A DNA stretch of 37,789 nucleotides from Verrucomicrobiota bacterium (GTDB lineage Bacteria > Verrucomicrobiota > Verrucomicrobiia > Opitutales > Opitutaceae), in assembly GCA_025352985.1 (NCBI GenBank), contig JANXRL010000174.1:1-37789 (forward strand). The letters run 5' to 3'. Below the pieces are notes generated by a model, which was not told the origin of the DNA, searched no databases, and saw nothing but the letters and a program-made list of their open reading frames with translations. Below, one piece after another: positions 35,387 to 37,789 of this stretch; position 1 is the stretch's first letter; the number at the start of each line of letters is the position of its first letter. The position numbers and the translations under genes were made by a program.

Positions 35387-36796
35387 ATGTCCGTCGATAT
35401 ACCGAGCGACTTGCTGACTGTATTGACCGCCATACAGGGGACGGCCCGCCCGAGATTGGCGGGCGGCTGCGTCCGTGACGCTCTCCTAGGCCTCAAACCC
35501 AAGGACTTCGATATCGAGGTGCAGGGGATTTCTTTTGAAAAGCTGCGCGCCATCTTGGCCCCTTTTGGAGCAACGGATATGGTCGGGCAAAGCTTTGGGG
35601 TTATCAAACTCCGCCTCGGCTCCTCGGACTACGATTTCAGTCTCCCCCGCCGAGAATCGAAAACCGGTGACGGACATCGCGGGTTCGCCGTCGCCCCCGA
35701 TCCTGACCTGAACGATGCAGACGCAGCTTCGCGTCGGGATTTCACCATCAACGCCATGACTTGCGACCCGTTCACGGGCGAGGTATTCGATCCCCATGGC
35801 GGTCAACGCGACCTGAACGCGCGCCTCCTCAGGCATACGAGCCCCGCCTTCGTCGAAGACCCGCTGCGCGTGCTGCGAGCGTTTCAATTCGCCGCCCGCT
35901 TCGACTTCACTCTCTCCCCCGAGACCGCCGCACTCTGCAGCAGCATGAGCGGCACCTTCGCCGAACTTCCCGTCGAACGCATCTGGGGCGAGTGGGACAA
36001 GTGGGCGACGCAGTCCGTCAAACCCTCGCGCGGACTCGCCGTCCTCGAAGAAACCGGCTGGCTCGTGCATTTCCCGGAACTAGCCGCCCTGCGCGGCACA
36101 CCCCAAGACACCGAGTGGCACCCCGAAGGCGACGCGTTCACCCATACCGCCCACTGCTGCGACGCTCTCGTCAACCTGCTGGCTTGGCGCGAGGCCGACC
36201 CCGCCCGACGCCGCGCATTGCTTCTCGCCGTGCTCGCCCATGACTTCGGCAAACCCGCCACCACTCACCAAGCCGAGAAACACGGTCGTCCCCGCTGGGT
36301 CAGCCCCGGCCACGAATCGGCGGGCGGACCGCTCGCGGAGACTTTTCTCAAACGCATCGGCGCCCCCAAAACCCTCGTCGATACCGTCTGCCCGCTCGTC
36401 GCCTTCCACATGGTTCATCACAGCGGCCACGGCGAATTCAGCGACTCCACCGTCCGCCGCCTCGCCCGCAAACTCCACCCCGGCACCATCGACGACCTCT
36501 GCGCCGTGATGATGGCCGACAGCCTTGGCCGCCCGCCCCTGCACTCTCCGGAAACCCATGCGCTGATCGAAAAGCTCCGCGCCTGCTCCCACGCCCTCGA
36601 CCTGCAGACCTCCGCCCCTCGTCCCATTCTCCTCGGTCGCCACCTGCTCGCTGCGGGCCTCACCGCCGGTCCGTCGTTCAAGCCCGTTATCGACGCCGCT
36701 TTCGAAGCCCAGCTCGACGGCGCGTTTCACAATGAAGCAACCGCGCTCATCTGGTTGGAAAATTATTTGAAAGCCCATAATCAGACAAAGCCGTGA
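35387..36796 (+). CDS. CCA-adding tRNA nucleotidyltransferase / poly(A) polymerase family protein with HD domain
   Basis: The 469-residue class II nucleotidyltransferase begins with the PolA_pol head: '[23 protein letters not shown]' with Gly26-Gly27, Arg30-Asp31 and catalytic Asp40-x-Asp42. Then come 'RRDFTINAM', '[40 protein letters not shown]' (the tRNA/nucleotide-selecting neck motifs) and an HD phosphohydrolase domain ('[11 protein letters not shown]'). It should add or repair the 3' CCA of tRNAs, or add A residues. Because the tRNA-Gly gene here encodes CCA, a repair role is enough. It overlaps a GTG candidate start for the next gene. Family firm; CCA versus poly(A) specificity cannot be settled by eye. 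Confidence 0.88.
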   Translation: MSVDIPSDLLTVLTAIQGTARPRLAGGCVRDALLGLKPKDFDIEVQGISFEKLRAILAPFGATDMVGQSFGVIKLRLGSSDYDFSLPRRESKTGDGHRGFAVAPDPDLNDADAASRRDFTINAMTCDPFTGEVFDPHGGQRDLNARLLRHTSPAFVEDPLRVLRAFQFAARFDFTLSPETAALCSSMSGTFAELPVERIWGEWDKWATQSVKPSRGLAVLEETGWLVHFPELAALRGTPQDTEWHPEGDAFTHTAHCCDALVNLLAWREADPARRRALLLAVLAHDFGKPATTHQAEKHGRPRWVSPGHESAGGPLAETFLKRIGAPKTLVDTVCPLVAFHMVHHSGHGEFSDSTVRRLARKLHPGTIDDLCAVMMADSLGRPPLHSPETHALIEKLRACSHALDLQTSAPRPILLGRHLLAAGLTAGPSFKPVIDAAFEAQLDGAFHNEATALIWLENYLKAHNQTKP

Positions 36797-36843
36797 CAAA
36801 ACCGCCCCATCTTCGCCACTATCTCCCTAAACCTAACTCCTCT

Positions 36844-37788
36844 ATGTCCACCCAACTCGACCAACTCAAACAGTTCACCGTCGTCGTCGCCGATACCGGC
36901 GACTTCGCCTCCATGAAGGAATTCGCCCCTCGCGACGCGACCACCAATCCTTCCCTCATCCTTAAGGCCGCCGGCATGCCCGCCTACACCCCGCTTCTCG
37001 ACGAAGCCATCAAAGCCGCCGGCCCCACCGCCACGCTCCCCCAAGTCATCGACCGCCTGCTCGTCGTCTTCGGCCTCGAAATCCTAAAAATCGTCCCCGG
37101 CCGCGTCTCCTCCGAAGTGGACGCACGCCTCTCCTTCGACACCGCCGCCACCGTCGCCAAGGCCCACGAGATCATCGCCCTCTACGAAAAGGCCGGCATC
37201 AGCCGCAACCGCGTCCTCATCAAAATCGCCTCCACCTGGGAAGGCATCAAGGCCGCCGAGATCCTCGAAAAGGAAGGCATTCACTGCAACCTCACCCTGC
37301 TCTTCTCCTTCGCCCAAGCCGTCGCCTGCGCCGAGGCCGGCATCACCCTCATCTCGCCCTTCGTCGGCCGCATCCTCGACTGGCACAAGAAGACCTCCGG
37401 CAAAGACTTCGTAGGCGCCGCCGATCCCGGTGTGATCTCCGTCACGCAGATCTACACCTACTACAAAAAATTCGGCTACAAGACCGAGGTCATGGGCGCC
37501 TCCTTCCGCAACACCGGTGAGATCACCGAGCTCGCCGGCTGCGACCTCCTCACCATCGCGCCCCCGCTTCTCGCCGAGCTCAAGGCCTCCACCGCCCCCC
37601 TCGTGCGCAAACTCGACCCCGCCGCAGCCACCTCCGCCGACCTCACTCAGGTCACGTTCAACGAAGCCGCCTTCCGTTTTGCCCTGAACGAAGACGCCAT
37701 GGCCACCGAAAAGACCGCCGAAGGCATCCGCCTCTTCTCGGCCGACATCGTGAAACTCGAGCACCTCATCGCCCAAAAACGCGGCTGA
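36844..37788 (+). CDS. tal: Transaldolase (TalB-type)
   Basis: Transaldolase moves a dihydroxyacetone unit between sedoheptulose 7-phosphate and glyceraldehyde 3-phosphate in the non-oxidative pentose phosphate pathway. From ATG 36844 the protein is 314 residues, the length of TalB. The open frame back to 36793 adds a non-conserved leader. The first catalytic Asp is Asp17 ('VVADTGDF'), followed by '[13 protein letters not shown]' and the Schiff-base lysine Lys127 in '[15 protein letters not shown]'. '[19 protein letters not shown]', '[14 protein letters not shown]' and '[25 protein letters not shown]' complete the family blocks. It is complete, ending one base before the window edge. Confident. 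Confidence 0.97.
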   Translation: MSTQLDQLKQFTVVVADTGDFASMKEFAPRDATTNPSLILKAAGMPAYTPLLDEAIKAAGPTATLPQVIDRLLVVFGLEILKIVPGRVSSEVDARLSFDTAATVAKAHEIIALYEKAGISRNRVLIKIASTWEGIKAAEILEKEGIHCNLTLLFSFAQAVACAEAGITLISPFVGRILDWHKKTSGKDFVGAADPGVISVTQIYTYYKKFGYKTEVMGASFRNTGEITELAGCDLLTIAPPLLAELKASTAPLVRKLDPAAATSADLTQVTFNEAAFRFALNEDAMATEKTAEGIRLFSADIVKLEHLIAQKRG

Positions 37789-37789
37789 G

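Overview
The window looks like chromosome of a Gram-negative, moderately GC-rich bacterium, most likely a member of the Verrucomicrobiota (Opitutales/Opitutaceae type). This placement is an inference. It rests on a saccharolytic gene set (two GH127 enzymes, a glucuronate isomerase operon), an outer-membrane lipid transport (Mla) operon, a TorF-type beta-barrel protein, a chromosomal type IV pilus/type II secretion inner-membrane gene, and few recognisable Shine-Dalgarno sequences. No rRNA, CRISPR array, prophage or intact insertion sequence is visible. One tRNA gene (Gly, anticodon TCC) is present.

Layout. 1-2418: two translationally coupled GH127 beta-L-arabinofuranosidase-like genes on the + strand; the first is cut by the window edge, and both are visibly more AT-rich than the rest. 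2682-3533: purU (-). 3618-7698: a tightly coupled three-gene operon (-) encoding a GT4-MGDG-synthase-type fusion glycosyltransferase, a diacylglycerol-kinase-family lipid kinase and a PlcP/LpxH-like metallophosphoesterase. I read it as a phospholipid-to-glycolipid remodelling cassette. 7859-13710: carB, a degenerate NtrC-like response regulator and pilC (all -). 13857-13930: tRNA-Gly. 13996-16588: an aldo/keto reductase, rsmE and a secreted alpha/beta hydrolase, coupled on +. 16605-17171: rsmD (-), followed by an NAPE-PLD-like metallo-beta-lactamase-fold hydrolase on + (17240-18211). 18218-21653: mlaE-mlaF-mlaD-mlaC-mlaA operon (-). 21747-25148: sugar catabolic operon (oxidoreductase, TIM-barrel isomerase, uxaC; -), with a divergent LacI-family regulator at 25250-26344. 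26405-32890: arginine biosynthesis (argG; argB-argD-argF; divergent argJ), with a stand-alone pseudopilin gene wedged between argG and argF. 33082-33914: rplM-rpsI (-). 34050-34796: TorF-like outer-membrane protein (-). 34991-37788: DUF423 membrane protein, CCA-adding/poly(A) polymerase-type nucleotidyltransferase and transaldolase (+).

How the genes work together. Arginine and pyrimidine supply are represented by carB (carbamoyl phosphate), argJ/argB/argD (ornithine branch), argF (which uses carbamoyl phosphate) and argG; argC and argH are not in the window. Envelope lipid homeostasis is represented twice: the Mla system would return mislocalised phospholipid from the outer membrane, and the 3618-7698 operon would release diacylglycerol from phospholipid, glycosylate it and re-phosphorylate the surplus. 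The PlcP/DAG kinase/fusion glycosyltransferase operon is the most interesting candidate system. The individual families are known, but the two-glycosyltransferase fusion in one operon with a lipid kinase and a PlcP-like enzyme deserves testing. Carbohydrate use is represented by the GH127 pair and the uxaC operon with its own LacI-type regulator.
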